Source: Pandoraea sp. (GTDB lineage Bacteria > Pseudomonadota > Gammaproteobacteria > Burkholderiales > Burkholderiaceae). Taken from it: a DNA stretch of 64,000 nucleotides. Location of the stretch: contig NZ_SCSK01000010.1 in assembly GCF_004297875.1 (NCBI RefSeq), forward strand, positions 1-64,000, written 5' to 3'. Below the pieces are notes generated by a model. That model saw only the letters and a program-made list of their open reading frames with translations, did not search any database and had not been told where the DNA came from. The position numbers and the translations under genes are program-made. This document shows, piece by piece, positions 30,221 to 40,294 of the stretch. The number at the start of each line of letters is the position of its first letter. Position 1 is the stretch's first letter.

Positions 30221-30254
30221 TAAATTGCTTGTTTGGCATACGGCCTCACACAAT

Positions 30255-30274
30255 AATAGGACGGCCGTTCGATT
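30255..30274. promoter_or_regulatory. Candidate TetR operator upstream of tetR gene (proximal)
   Basis: Imperfect 20-bp palindrome AATAGGACGGCCGTTCGATT centred on ACGGCCGT, 31 bases before the tetR start. Size and symmetry suit a TetR-family autoregulatory operator; the link to this regulator is inferred from position. Confidence 0.45.
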
Positions 30275-30305
30275 TTATTTCAACGTGTGCGAGCGGTTAA
30301 AAGTT

Positions 30306-30899
30306 ATGCGAAAAGGCGAACAAACACGGGCTGCGATCCTGAATGCCGCGCTTGAACTGGCGGGCCGCGATGGACTCGAGGGATTGACCATCGGCTTGCT
30401 GGCCGATCGCATGCAAATGAGCAAGAGCGGCGTGTTCGCGCATTTCGGATCCCGTGAGGACCTGCAGGTCGAAGTCATCCGGGAATATCACCGACGCTTC
30501 GAGGAAGAGGTGTTTTTCCCCAGCGTGATATTGCCGCGCGGCCTGCCGCGTTTGCGAGCGCTGGTGAGTCGCTGGATGGACAAGCGCATCCGGGAGGTGA
30601 CGACGGGCTGCATCTACATCAGCGGGGCGGTCGAGTACGACGATCGCGCCGAGAGCGCGGTGCGCGACCAGTTGGTCGCCAGTGTGCAGGCCTGGCGGCG
30701 AGCGTTGTTGCGAGCGATTACACAGGCCAAGGAAGTCGGTCATTTGCGGCGGGACGCCGATCCGCACTTGATGCTGTTCGAGATGTACAGCCTGACGCTG
30801 GGCTTGCACCACGACGCACGGTTTTTGCGAGAGCCAGGCGCGGTCGAAATAGCCAGGATCGCGCTGGAGAAATTGATTTTGTCATATCAAAGCGGGTGA
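30306..30899 (+). CDS. TetR-family regulator of the adjacent beta-oxidation cluster
   Basis: 197 residues from the ATG at 30306 (MRKGEQTRAAILNAAL). N-terminal TetR helix-turn-helix (about 8-55: LTIGLLADRMQMSKSGVFAHF) and a variable ligand-binding C-terminal domain (TetR_C type, GCIYISGAVEYDDR). It is co-oriented with, and 89 bases upstream of, the acyl-CoA dehydrogenase. By analogy with fatty-acid TetR repressors, an acyl-CoA ligand is likely (inference). Two inverted repeats lie in its upstream region. Confidence 0.85.
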   Translation: MRKGEQTRAAILNAALELAGRDGLEGLTIGLLADRMQMSKSGVFAHFGSREDLQVEVIREYHRRFEEEVFFPSVILPRGLPRLRALVSRWMDKRIREVTTGCIYISGAVEYDDRAESAVRDQLVASVQAWRRALLRAITQAKEVGHLRRDADPHLMLFEMYSLTLGLHHDARFLREPGAVEIARIALEKLILSYQSG

Positions 30900-30988
30900 G
30901 GCTTCGGCGCCGCGCAATTGCTGGTGCGGCAGGCCGATACCGATCCCGTTGAGCGAAACAGGTAGCTTTATTTAGTTCGGAGACTGTT

Positions 30989-32773
30989 ATGGGAAAGTAC
31001 ACGGCGCCGCTGCGCGATATGCAGTTCGTATTGCATGAATTGCTGAATGTCGAACAAGAGCTGAAAGCGTTGCCGGCGCATGCCGATGTCGACGCTGACA
31101 CCATCAATCAGGTTCTCGAGGAAGCCGGGAAGTTTTGCAGCGAAGTCGTGTTCCCGCTGAATCAGGTCGGTGATCGTGAAGGTTGCCAATATCACGACGG
31201 CGAGGTGAAAACGCCGACCGGCTTCAAGGAGGCCTATCGCCAGTATGTGGAAGCCGGCTGGCCGGCACTGGCATGCGATCCGGCGCACGGCGGACAGGGT
31301 CTGCCGATGTTGATGAACAACGCGCTTTACGAGATGCTGAATTCGGCGAACCAGGCCTGGACCATGTACCCGGGCCTGTCGCACGGCGCCTATGAATGCC
31401 TGCATGCGCATGGCACGCCCGAGCAGCAGCGTCTGTATCTGCCCAAGATCGTCTCCGGCGAATGGACCGGCACGATGTGCCTGACGGAACCCCATTGCGG
31501 AACGGACCTGGGTTTGCTCCGGACCAAGGCCGAACCGCTGGCGGACGGCTCGTATTCGATCAGCGGCACCAAGATCTTCATCTCGGCTGGCGAGCACGAC
31601 ATGGCCGCCAACATCATCCATCTCGTGCTGGCGCGTCTGCCCGATGCGCCGCCCGGAACCAAAGGCATTTCGCTGTTCGTGGTGCCCAAGTTCATTCCCG
31701 ATGCCGACGGCAATCCGGGGGCGCGCAACGGGGTGCGGTGCGGCTCGATCGAACACAAGATGGGCATCCACGGCAACGCCACCTGCGTGATGAATCTCGA
31801 TAACGCACAGGGTTGGCTGGTCGGCGAGCCGAACAAAGGCCTGAACGCGATGTTCATCATGATGAATGCCGCGCGTCTGGGCGTCGGCATGCAGGGCCTG
31901 GGGCTGACCGAGGTGGCGTATCAAAATTCGCTCGTCTATGCGAAAGAGCGCTTGCAGATGCGGTCGCTCACTGGGCCCAAGGCGACCGACAAACCTGCCG
32001 ATCCGATTATCGTGCACCCGGACGTGCGGCGCATGCTGCTGACCCAGAAAGCGTATGCCGAGGGCGCGCGTGCCTTCTCTTACTGGACCGCGCTGCAAAT
32101 CGACCGCGAACTCTCGCATGCCGACGAAAGTGCGCGCAAGGAAGCTGCCGACCTCGTGGCGTTGCTCACGCCGGTCATCAAGGCCTTTCTCACCGACAAC
32201 GCCTTCCTTTGCACCAACCTCGGCATGCAGGTGTTCGGCGGCCACGGCTACATTGCCGAATGGGGCATGGAGCAATACGTGCGCGATGCGCGCATCAACA
32301 TGATCTACGAAGGAACCAACACGATCCAGTCACTCGATCTGCTGGGCCGCAAGGTGCTCGGCGACATGGGCGCCAAGTTGAAGAAATTCGGCCAACTGGT
32401 GCAGGACTTCGTCGAGCGCGAAGGCACCAGGGAAGAGATGCAGGAGTTCGTCAATCCGCTCGCCGATCTTGGTGACAAGGTGCAGAAGCTGACGATGGAA
32501 ATCGGCATGAAAGCGATGAGCAACCAGGATGAGGCGGGTGCCGCCGCGGTCGATTATATGCGTGTGGTCGGTCACCTCGTATTCGCCTATTTCTGGGCGC
32601 GCATGGCGCGCATCGCCCTCGACAAGCAGGGCGGCGGCGATACGTTCTACGCAAGCAAGCTGGCTACGGCCCGCTTCTATTTTGCCAAGTTGCTGCCCGA
32701 GACCGCCTATCACATCCGTGCGGCCCGCGCCGGCGCCAAATCGCTGATGGAACTCGACGCCGAGCTGTTTTGA
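30989..32773 (+). CDS. Acyl-CoA dehydrogenase (large, C-terminal-extended type)
   Basis: 594 residues, longer than the ~380 of classical acyl-CoA dehydrogenases; it belongs to the group with an extra C-terminal domain that includes DmdC. Seen are the N-terminal helical part, MCLTEPHCGTDLG (FAD/substrate region) near 170, KIFISAGEHD, and the catalytic glutamate E441 in MIYEGTNTIQ. It performs the first, FAD-dependent step of beta-oxidation. The hydroxyacyl-CoA dehydrogenase follows after 72 bases. Confidence 0.92.
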   Translation: MGKYTAPLRDMQFVLHELLNVEQELKALPAHADVDADTINQVLEEAGKFCSEVVFPLNQVGDREGCQYHDGEVKTPTGFKEAYRQYVEAGWPALACDPAHGGQGLPMLMNNALYEMLNSANQAWTMYPGLSHGAYECLHAHGTPEQQRLYLPKIVSGEWTGTMCLTEPHCGTDLGLLRTKAEPLADGSYSISGTKIFISAGEHDMAANIIHLVLARLPDAPPGTKGISLFVVPKFIPDADGNPGARNGVRCGSIEHKMGIHGNATCVMNLDNAQGWLVGEPNKGLNAMFIMMNAARLGVGMQGLGLTEVAYQNSLVYAKERLQMRSLTGPKATDKPADPIIVHPDVRRMLLTQKAYAEGARAFSYWTALQIDRELSHADESARKEAADLVALLTPVIKAFLTDNAFLCTNLGMQVFGGHGYIAEWGMEQYVRDARINMIYEGTNTIQSLDLLGRKVLGDMGAKLKKFGQLVQDFVEREGTREEMQEFVNPLADLGDKVQKLTMEIGMKAMSNQDEAGAAAVDYMRVVGHLVFAYFWARMARIALDKQGGGDTFYASKLATARFYFAKLLPETAYHIRAARAGAKSLMELDAELF

Positions 32774-32845
32774 TCGGTGAACGTGCCGGCGCGGCACACA
32801 TGCGCCGCGCCGCCGGGCCAGACACGCCAATTTCAGGAGGAAACT

Positions 32846-35278
32846 GTGAGCAATCTGATTATCCGCAAGGTCGCCGTACTCGGCGCCGGTGTGATGGGGG
32901 CGCAAATCGCGGCGCACCTGATTAACGCCAAAGTGCCGGTGGTGCTGTTCGACCTGCCCGCCAAAGAAGGCCCGAAGAACGGCATCGTTCTCAAAGCAGT
33001 CGAGTCGCTCAAGAAACTCAATCCCGCACCGTTCGGGGTCAAACGCAGCGCGCAGTTTATCGAAGCCGCCAACTATGAAGACGATTTGGCGAAACTTCAG
33101 GAGTGCGATCTGGTGATCGAGGCGATCGCCGAGCGCATGGACTGGAAGCACGACCTTTACAAGAGGGTTGCGCCTCATCTGGCACCTCACGCGATTTTCG
33201 CGTCGAACACCTCGGGGCTGTCGATCACCGAACTCTCGGAAGGATTCGACGCCGAACTCAAGGCGCGCTTTTGCGGTGTCCACTTCTTCAATCCGCCGCG
33301 TTATATGCACCTGGTGGAGCTGATTCCGACGCCTTCGACCCAACCGGCCATTCTCGATCAACTCGAAGCGTTTCTCACCAGCACATTGGGCAAAGGCGTC
33401 GTGCGAGCCAAGGACACGCCGAACTTCATTGCCAATCGCGTTGGGATTTTCTCGATCCTGGCGGTGTTCGCCGAGGCACAGAAGTACGGCATTCCGTTCG
33501 ACGTCGTCGACGATCTGACCGGCAGCAAGCTTGGCCGCGCCAAATCGGCGACGTTCCGTACCGCCGACGTGGTGGGCCTGGACACCATGGCGCACGTCAT
33601 CAAGACGATGCAGGACAACCTGAAGGACGATCCCTTCTATCCCGTCTACGCCACGCCGCCGGTGCTGCAGGCGCTGGTGGACAAGGGCGCGCTCGGACAG
33701 AAAAGCGGTGCGGGCTTCTACAAAAAGGAAGGCAAGGCGATCAAGGTGCTCGACCCGGTCAGCGGCAACTATGTCGAGGCCGGCAAGAAGGCCGACGAGC
33801 TGGTGCTGCGCATCCTCAAGAAAGAGCCGGCCGAGCGCTTCAAGTTGCTGCGTGAGTCGACCCACCCGCAAGCGCAATTCCTGTGGGCGGTGTTCCGCGA
33901 TGTGTTTCATTACATCGGGGTCTATCTGGAGCAGATCGCCGACAACGCACGCGATGTCGACTTCGCGATCCGCTGGGGCTTCGGCTGGAACAGCGGGCCT
34001 TTCGAGGATTGGCAGGCAGCCGGCTGGACCCAGGTGGCGCAATGGGTCAAGGAAGATATCGATGCCGGCAAAGCACTGAGCAACGCCGCGCTGCCAGCCT
34101 GGGTGATCGACGGGCCGGTTGCCGAGCAAGGCGGCGTGCATGGTGCGGCAGGCTCGTGGTCGCCGGCCAGGCAGGCATTCGTGCCGCGCAGTACCCTGCC
34201 GGTCTATCGACGCCAGGTATTCCAGGCGTCGCTATATGGCGAAGCGGGCGCGGATCCGCGCAGCTTCGGCAAGACCATCGAAGAGAACGACTCGGTTCGC
34301 CTGTGGGTCGATGACCGGGCGGGCGAGGGCGACGTACTCATCGTGTCGTTCAAGAGCAAGATGAACACCATCGGGCCGGACGTGATCGATGGATTGCTCA
34401 AGGCCGTGACGCTGGCCGAGCAGCAGTACAGGGGCCTGGTCGTGTGGCAGCCGACCTCGCTCAAGCTCGGCGCGCCCGGCGGGCCCTTCTCGGCGGGCGC
34501 CGACCTGGCCTCGGCGATGCCGGCATTCATGATGGGCGGCCCCAAGGGGATCGAGCCGTTCCTCAAGAAGTTCCAGGATTGCATGATGCGCATAAAGTAT
34601 GCGCAGGTGCCGGTGGTTCCCGCCGTGTCGGGTATCGCGCTGGGCGGCGGATGCGAGCTGATGCTGCAAAGTGCCAAGCGGGTGGTCGCGCTGGAGAGCT
34701 ATATCGGCCTGGTCGAAGTCGGCGTCGGCCTGGTGCCGGGCGGCGGCGGCCTCAAGGAAGCGGCGCTGCGCGCCGCGGCGGCAGCCGAGGCGGCCGGCAG
34801 CACCAACTATCTGGAATTCGTCAAGAACGCCTTTCAAAACGCTGCGATGGCCAAGGTCTCCGGCTCGGCGCTCGAGGCGCTCGAGATGGGTTACCTCAAA
34901 CCGTCCGACACCGTCGTATTCAACGTGCACGAGTTGCTGTCGGTGGCCTGTAACGAAGTGCGCGCGCTGGCAGCGAGCGGTTACCGCCCGCCGCTTAAGC
35001 CCGCCGGCATTCCGGTGGCGGGGCGTTCGGGCATCTCTACCATCAAGGCGCAACTGGTGAATATGCGCGACGGCAATTTCATCTCGGCGCACGACTTCCT
35101 GATCGCCTCGCGCATTGCCGAAATCGTATGCGGCGGCGACGTCGAGGCCGGCAGCCTGGTCGACGAAGACTGGCTGCTCGCCCTGGAGCGCCGTGCCTTT
35201 ATCGATTTGCTGGGAATGCCCAAAACCCAGGAACGCATCATGGGCATGTTGCAGACCGGCAAGCCGGTGCGCAACTGA
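32846..35278 (+). CDS. 3-hydroxyacyl-CoA dehydrogenase / enoyl-CoA hydratase
   Basis: 810 residues from a GTG at 32846, which has a perfect AGGAGG ribosome site; the upstream GTG at 32777 lacks one. The order is dehydrogenase first (VLGAGVMGAQIA, NAD-binding GxGxxG at 13-18; the HCDH C-domain to about 400) and the crotonase domain last (about 500-700, with GGPFSAGADL and SGIALGGGCEL). This is the reverse of classical FadB. It carries out the second and third steps of beta-oxidation, with the thiolase 22 bases downstream. Confidence 0.92.
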   Translation: MSNLIIRKVAVLGAGVMGAQIAAHLINAKVPVVLFDLPAKEGPKNGIVLKAVESLKKLNPAPFGVKRSAQFIEAANYEDDLAKLQECDLVIEAIAERMDWKHDLYKRVAPHLAPHAIFASNTSGLSITELSEGFDAELKARFCGVHFFNPPRYMHLVELIPTPSTQPAILDQLEAFLTSTLGKGVVRAKDTPNFIANRVGIFSILAVFAEAQKYGIPFDVVDDLTGSKLGRAKSATFRTADVVGLDTMAHVIKTMQDNLKDDPFYPVYATPPVLQALVDKGALGQKSGAGFYKKEGKAIKVLDPVSGNYVEAGKKADELVLRILKKEPAERFKLLRESTHPQAQFLWAVFRDVFHYIGVYLEQIADNARDVDFAIRWGFGWNSGPFEDWQAAGWTQVAQWVKEDIDAGKALSNAALPAWVIDGPVAEQGGVHGAAGSWSPARQAFVPRSTLPVYRRQVFQASLYGEAGADPRSFGKTIEENDSVRLWVDDRAGEGDVLIVSFKSKMNTIGPDVIDGLLKAVTLAEQQYRGLVVWQPTSLKLGAPGGPFSAGADLASAMPAFMMGGPKGIEPFLKKFQDCMMRIKYAQVPVVPAVSGIALGGGCELMLQSAKRVVALESYIGLVEVGVGLVPGGGGLKEAALRAAAAAEAAGSTNYLEFVKNAFQNAAMAKVSGSALEALEMGYLKPSDTVVFNVHELLSVACNEVRALAASGYRPPLKPAGIPVAGRSGISTIKAQLVNMRDGNFISAHDFLIASRIAEIVCGGDVEAGSLVDEDWLLALERRAFIDLLGMPKTQERIMGMLQTGKPVRN

Positions 35279-35300
35279 GCCCCGCCCATTGGAGACAGTC

Positions 35301-36500
35301 ATGAGCAAACAACTGCAAGACGCCTATATCGTTGCCGCCACGCGTGCGCCGATCGGCAAGGCCCCCAAGGGCAGCTTCAAGCATCTGCGTCCGGACGACC
35401 TGCTGGCAACGATTTTGCGCAGCGCCGTCGGCCAGGTGCCGGAGCTCGACACCAAGCTGATCGAGGACATCATCGTTGGCTGCGCGATTCCCGAGGCGCA
35501 GCAGGGCCTGAACGTGGCGCGCATCGGCGCGTTGCTGTCGGGCTTGCCGACCAGCGTGGCAGGTGTCACGGTCAATCGCTTTTGCGCCTCCGGCTTGACG
35601 GCCGTGGCGATGGCCGCAGACCGCATCCGCGTCGGCCAGGCCGACGTGATGATCGCGGCCGGCGTCGAGAGCATGAGCATGGTACCGATGATGGGCAATA
35701 CCCCGTCGTTGTCGCCGTCGATTTTCGAGCGCGACGAGAACGTCGGCATTGCCTACGGCATGGGCCTGACGGCCGAGAAGGTGGCGCAGCAATGGCAGAT
35801 CAGCCGCGAGGCGCAGGACGAGTTTTCGCTGGCCTCCCACCAGAAAGCGCTCAAGGCGCAGCAGGCGGGCGAATTCAACGACGAAATCACGCCGATCGAA
35901 GTCATCGAGAAATTCCCCAATCTGGCCAGCGGGCAGATCGATCTCAAGAAACGGCTGCTGTCGCTCGACGAGGGGCCGCGCGCGGATACCTCGCTCGAAG
36001 GGTTGGCCAAGCTGCGGCCGGTGTTCGCCAACAAAGGCTCGGTCACGGCGGGCAATAGCTCGCAGACGTCGGACGGCGCTGGCGCGTTGATTATCGTCAG
36101 CGAAAAAATCCTCAAGCAATTCAATCTGACGCCGCTGGCGCGCTTCGTCTCGTTCGCGGTGCGGGGCGTGCCGCCGGAGATCATGGGCATTGGCCCCAAG
36201 GAGGCAATCCCCGCCGCCCTGCGCGCCGCCGGCCTGTCGCTCGATGATATGGGCTGGATCGAGTTGAACGAGGCGTTTGCCGCGCAGTCGCTGGCGGTGA
36301 TCAAGGACCTCGGCCTCGATGCGAGCAAAGTCAACCCGGTCGGTGGCGCCATCGCATTGGGGCATCCGCTGGGCGCCACGGGTGCGGTGCGCTCGGCCAC
36401 CGTGGTGCACGCCTTGCGGCGGCATAACCTCAAATACGGGATGGTGACGATGTGCGTGGGAACCGGCATGGGAGCCGCCGGTATTTTCGAGCGCGTCTGA
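35301..36500 (+). CDS. Acetyl-CoA C-acyltransferase (thiolase)
   Basis: 399 residues from the ATG at 35301 (MSKQLQDAYIVAATRAPIG). Nucleophile C95 in NRFCASGL, H355 in GHPLGATGA and C385 in MCVGTGMG form the thiolase active site. It cleaves 3-ketoacyl-CoA to acetyl-CoA as the last step of the cycle. Placement directly after the multifunctional hydratase/dehydrogenase supports a FadA-like role over acetoacetyl-CoA synthesis. Confidence 0.93.
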   Translation: MSKQLQDAYIVAATRAPIGKAPKGSFKHLRPDDLLATILRSAVGQVPELDTKLIEDIIVGCAIPEAQQGLNVARIGALLSGLPTSVAGVTVNRFCASGLTAVAMAADRIRVGQADVMIAAGVESMSMVPMMGNTPSLSPSIFERDENVGIAYGMGLTAEKVAQQWQISREAQDEFSLASHQKALKAQQAGEFNDEITPIEVIEKFPNLASGQIDLKKRLLSLDEGPRADTSLEGLAKLRPVFANKGSVTAGNSSQTSDGAGALIIVSEKILKQFNLTPLARFVSFAVRGVPPEIMGIGPKEAIPAALRAAGLSLDDMGWIELNEAFAAQSLAVIKDLGLDASKVNPVGGAIALGHPLGATGAVRSATVVHALRRHNLKYGMVTMCVGTGMGAAGIFERV

Positions 36501-36574
36501 GCGCATTTCGCATCGACGTCAACGGCTCGCTCGCGCGGGCCGTTGACGCTTCTGGAACAATAACGAGGGACAGC

Positions 36575-37339
36575 ATGGACATCCTTATCGAGCGCAGCCA
36601 TCACGTGCTGAGTATGACCTTCAACCGGGCCCACAAGAAGAACGCCATCACCGCCGCCATGTACCAGGCCCTGGCCGACGCGCTGACCGAGGCCGAGGCC
36701 GACGGCGACATACGCGCGATCCTGATCCAGGGCCAGGCGGATGTCTTTACCGCGGGAAACGACCTGGAAGATTTCATGAAGCACCCGCCGACCAGCCAGG
36801 ATGCTCCGGTATTCCAGTTCCTGCATCACATCAGTCACGCCAGCAAGCCGATCGTCGCCGCGGTGGCAGGCCCGGCGGTCGGCGTGGGCACTACGTTGCT
36901 GCTGCATTGCGATTTGGTCTATGCGGCCGACAACGCCAGATTCTCGCTGCCGTTCACGCAACTCGGGTTATGCCCCGAAGCCGCCTCGAGCCTGCTGCTG
37001 CCGCGCTTGACGGGCTACCAGCGCGCCGCCGAAAAACTCCTGCTCGGCGAGCCCTTCGATGCGCTCGACGCGCATGCGATGGGGCTGGTCAATCGCATCC
37101 TGCCGGCTGCCGACCTGCTGTCGTTTGCCCAGGCCCAGGCGGCCAAACTGGTCCAACTGCCAGCCGCGTCGCTGCGCGCGACCAAGCGCCTTATGAAGGG
37201 CGATCAGCACGCCATGGTGGACGAGCGCATCGCCGAGGAGGCGCTGGAGTTCGGCCGACGCTTGCAGGCACCCGAGGCGCGCGAGGCATTCACGGCATTT
37301 TTCGAAAAGCGCCGGCCTGATTTCTCGCGTTTTGTCTGA
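36575..37339 (+). CDS. Enoyl-CoA hydratase/isomerase family protein
   Basis: 254 residues from the ATG at 36575 (MDILIERSHHVLSMTFNR). Crotonase fold with the oxyanion-hole stretches FTAGNDLEDF near 60-70 and AGPAVGVGTTLLLHCDL near 105. The second catalytic glutamate region reads PEAASSLLLPRL. It is the fourth enzyme of the cluster, likely hydrating or isomerising special unsaturated acyl-CoAs; substrate unknown. Confidence 0.9.
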   Translation: MDILIERSHHVLSMTFNRAHKKNAITAAMYQALADALTEAEADGDIRAILIQGQADVFTAGNDLEDFMKHPPTSQDAPVFQFLHHISHASKPIVAAVAGPAVGVGTTLLLHCDLVYAADNARFSLPFTQLGLCPEAASSLLLPRLTGYQRAAEKLLLGEPFDALDAHAMGLVNRILPAADLLSFAQAQAAKLVQLPAASLRATKRLMKGDQHAMVDERIAEEALEFGRRLQAPEAREAFTAFFEKRRPDFSRFV

Positions 37340-37387
37340 ATGCGTTTGCCGATAGCGGCATACCTGAACCTGACCGGGAATCACTCG

Positions 37388-37819
37388 ATGAATCATCAAG
37401 CGATATTGTGGCCGGTGGCCGCCCTCGTGTTGCTCAATATGATCGTTTGCGCAGCGCTGTTGCGCGAGCGCTTCACGGAGTTCGCCGCGCGTCGGTTGAA
37501 CCCGCAAACGGCGGCAAGTCGCGCCAATATGGCCAAGGCAATGCTCCACACCCAGGCTGCCGACAACTACCAGAATCTGTTCGAAGCACCGGTATTGTTC
37601 ATCGCCGCAGCGCTGGCGGCCTATGTAACGCATCAGGCCGATCACTGGCTGTTGCTGATGGCGTGGCTGTATGTAGCGCTGCGCTATGCGCACAGCGCGA
37701 TTCACCTCACCTACAACAATGTGATGCACCGCTTCTGGGCGTACGGCACCAGCATGCTGGTGCTATGGGCGATGTGGGCGACACTGGCGCTGCACTGGTT
37801 GTCGGACGCGGCGAGCTAG
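37388..37819 (+). CDS. MAPEG-family membrane protein
   Basis: 143 residues from the ATG at 37388. Four hydrophobic segments (about 7-25, 65-85, 88-105, 118-138) and the MAPEG-type stretch NYQNLFEAPVLF. MAPEG relatives include eicosanoid and glutathione enzymes; the bacterial member here has no assigned reaction. It is at the end of the beta-oxidation cluster and may be co-transcribed. Confidence 0.82.
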   Translation: MNHQAILWPVAALVLLNMIVCAALLRERFTEFAARRLNPQTAASRANMAKAMLHTQAADNYQNLFEAPVLFIAAALAAYVTHQADHWLLLMAWLYVALRYAHSAIHLTYNNVMHRFWAYGTSMLVLWAMWATLALHWLSDAAS

Positions 37820-37853
37820 TCGCCACCGCGCCGGGTGCGGGCTTATAGCGGCG

Positions 37854-38255
37854 TTACAGCGGCGGCAGCGGACGGCGCTTGCGGTGCTCGTCGGTGGCGA
37901 CATAGGTCAGGGTGGCTTCGGTTACCTTGACGATTTCATGCGACAAACGGGTGCGCTGCGCATAAACCTCGACGTCGACGGTAATCGAGGTGGTGCCGGT
38001 CTTGATGATTTGCGCGTAGAAACTGAGCAGGTCGCCGACGAAGACCGGCTGCTTGAACAGAAATGAATTCACCGCGATCGTCGCGACGCGTCCGTTGGCG
38101 CGTTCGGTGGCCGGAATCGAGCCGGCGATGTCGACCTGGGCCATGATCCAACCACCGAAAACGTCGCCATGGACGTTGGCGTCGGCCGGCATCGGCATGA
38201 CTCGCAGCGTGGGCAGCTTGTTCTCGGGCAGGGAAGGGAGGTTGGTCGATTCCAT
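37854..38255 (-). CDS. YciA-like acyl-CoA thioesterase
   Basis: 133 residues, a single hotdog domain. The signature region is MPADANVHGDVFGGWIMAQVD with the catalytic aspartate/asparagine position, followed by FLFKQPVFVGDLLSFYA. It hydrolyses acyl-CoA to fatty acid and CoA. It is convergent with the MAPEG gene and divergent from the ABC exporter. Confidence 0.9.
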   Translation of the reverse strand: MESTNLPSLPENKLPTLRVMPMPADANVHGDVFGGWIMAQVDIAGSIPATERANGRVATIAVNSFLFKQPVFVGDLLSFYAQIIKTGTTSITVDVEVYAQRTRLSHEIVKVTEATLTYVATDEHRKRRPLPPL

Positions 38256-38362
38256 AGGGGGGATCCTGATTCAGAGGCGGTTGCGGGGGCCGTCAGCGCG
38301 AGGCTCCGGCTTCTGCGAGAATATACCCGTTTCTCATCTCAAAATCCCGACTCGATAAATCC

Positions 38363-40270
38363 ATGCGCCGGTACGCCCACGCCGATTCGCCGCTTCCCTC
38401 GTCGCGTAGCAAGTCGCGCAGCGATTGGCAGATTCTTCGCTCGCTGTTTCCCTACCTGATCGATTTCAAGGGGCGGGTAGGCTTTGCTTTACTGTGCCTG
38501 ATTGGGGCCAAGGTTGCCAATCTCGGCGTGCCCGTGCTTATGAAGCACATCGTCGATCATCTGACCGGCTTCGCCCAACTGTCGACGCTGGCGCGCGCAC
38601 AGCAAACGCCGGCCCTTGTGATGGTCGGTGGTGTCGGGCTGCTGGTGGTCGCTTACGGCGTGCTGCGGCTGTCGACTTCGCTGTTTACTGAATTGCGGGA
38701 AATTCTATTTTCCAAGGTCACGGAGAGCGCGGTGCGGCAAATCGCGCTCAAGGTATTCCGGCATCTGCATTCGCTCTCGCTGCGCTTTCATCTGGAGCGG
38801 CAGACCGGCGGCATGAGCCGCGATATCGAGCGGGGCACGCGCGGCATCCAATCGATCATTTCCTATTCGCTTTACAGCATCTTGCCGACCTTGATCGAAG
38901 TCGGATTGGTGCTGGGCTACTTTTTTATTCATTACGACATTTTTTATGTCGTGGTGACACTGGTGGCGCTGGCGCTCTATATTGCTTTCACCGTGCGGGT
39001 GACCGAGTGGCGCACGCATTTTCGCCGCACCATGAACGAACTCGACTCGAAGGCCAATACGCGGGCGATCGATTCGCTGATCAACTACGAGACCGTCAAG
39101 TATTTCAGTAACGAAGACTTCGAGGCGCGCCGCTACGACGAAAATCTCAAGCGTTATCGCAACGCCGCGATACGCTCGCAGAATTCCCTGTCGGTGCTCA
39201 ATTTTGGCCAGCAGGTGATCATTGCCGGCGGACTGGTGCTGATTCTCTGGCATGCGACCGGGGAGGTGATGAGCGGGCGCATGACGCTGGGCGACCTGGT
39301 GCTGGTCAATACTTTCATGCTGCAGCTGTACATCCCGCTGAATTTTCTGGGTGTGATCTACCGCGAGCTCAAGCAGGCTTTGACCGACATGGATCGGATG
39401 TTTTCGCTGCTCGACGCCAATCGCGAGGTGGCGGACGCCCCCGGCGCGCAGCCGCTGATTTGCCGCGGCGGAGAGGTGCGTTTCGAGCATGTCAATTTTG
39501 GTTATGAGCCGGCACGGCAGATATTGTTCGACGTCGATTTCAGGATCCAGGCCGGCACCACCACGGCGGTGGTCGGTCACAGCGGGTCGGGCAAGTCGAC
39601 GCTGTCGCGGCTGTTGTTCCGCTTCTACGATGTCGGATACGCCGGCGGGGCCAACGCCGGCCGCATCACGATCGACGGGCAAGATATTCGCGAAGTGACG
39701 CAGGATTCGCTGCGCGCGACGATTGGGATCGTGCCTCAGGACACCGTGCTCTTCAACGACACGATCTACTACAACATCGCCTATGGCAATCCGGCGGCCG
39801 ATCGCGAGGCGGTCATCGCCGCGGCGCGCGCTGCTCACATTCACGACTTTATCGAGAGCCTGCCCGCCGGCTATGAGTCAATGGTCGGCGAGCGCGGCCT
39901 GAAGCTCTCCGGAGGCGAAAAGCAGCGGGTCGCGATCGCGCGAACGATCCTGAAGAACCCGCATATCCTGATTTTCGATGAGGCAACGTCGGCGCTCGAC
40001 TCGCGCTCGGAGCAGGCGATCCAGGCGGAGTTGCGGCAAATCGCGCAAGAGCGCACCACGCTGGTGATTGCGCATCGGCTCTCGACCGTGGTGCATGCCC
40101 AGCAGATTCTCGTGCTGGACAAGGGGCGCATTGTCGAGCGCGGCACGCACGAATCATTGCTGCAGGCCGGCGGGCTGTATGCGCAAATGTGGTGGCTGCA
40201 GCAACGGCGCGACGATCGGGATGACGAGATGGCAGCCGATGTAGCGCCGGCGGTAGCCGCATCGGCTTGA
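38363..40270 (+). CDS. Atm1/ABCB7-type ABC exporter
   Basis: 635 residues: a six-helix transmembrane domain (about 30-335) fused to one ATPase domain. Walker A GHSGSGKST near 404, signature LSGGEKQRVAIAR near 516, Walker B ILIFDEATSALD near 535. The family (mitochondrial Atm1, bacterial NaAtm1) exports glutathione conjugates or persulfides and is linked to Fe-S supply and heavy-metal tolerance. It acts as a homodimer in the inner membrane. A LysR regulator follows 24 bases later. Confidence 0.92.
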   Translation: MRRYAHADSPLPSSRSKSRSDWQILRSLFPYLIDFKGRVGFALLCLIGAKVANLGVPVLMKHIVDHLTGFAQLSTLARAQQTPALVMVGGVGLLVVAYGVLRLSTSLFTELREILFSKVTESAVRQIALKVFRHLHSLSLRFHLERQTGGMSRDIERGTRGIQSIISYSLYSILPTLIEVGLVLGYFFIHYDIFYVVVTLVALALYIAFTVRVTEWRTHFRRTMNELDSKANTRAIDSLINYETVKYFSNEDFEARRYDENLKRYRNAAIRSQNSLSVLNFGQQVIIAGGLVLILWHATGEVMSGRMTLGDLVLVNTFMLQLYIPLNFLGVIYRELKQALTDMDRMFSLLDANREVADAPGAQPLICRGGEVRFEHVNFGYEPARQILFDVDFRIQAGTTTAVVGHSGSGKSTLSRLLFRFYDVGYAGGANAGRITIDGQDIREVTQDSLRATIGIVPQDTVLFNDTIYYNIAYGNPAADREAVIAAARAAHIHDFIESLPAGYESMVGERGLKLSGGEKQRVAIARTILKNPHILIFDEATSALDSRSEQAIQAELRQIAQERTTLVIAHRLSTVVHAQQILVLDKGRIVERGTHESLLQAGGLYAQMWWLQQRRDDRDDEMAADVAPAVAASA

Positions 40271-40294
40271 GCCTGCAACCGGGGAAGGGGCACC

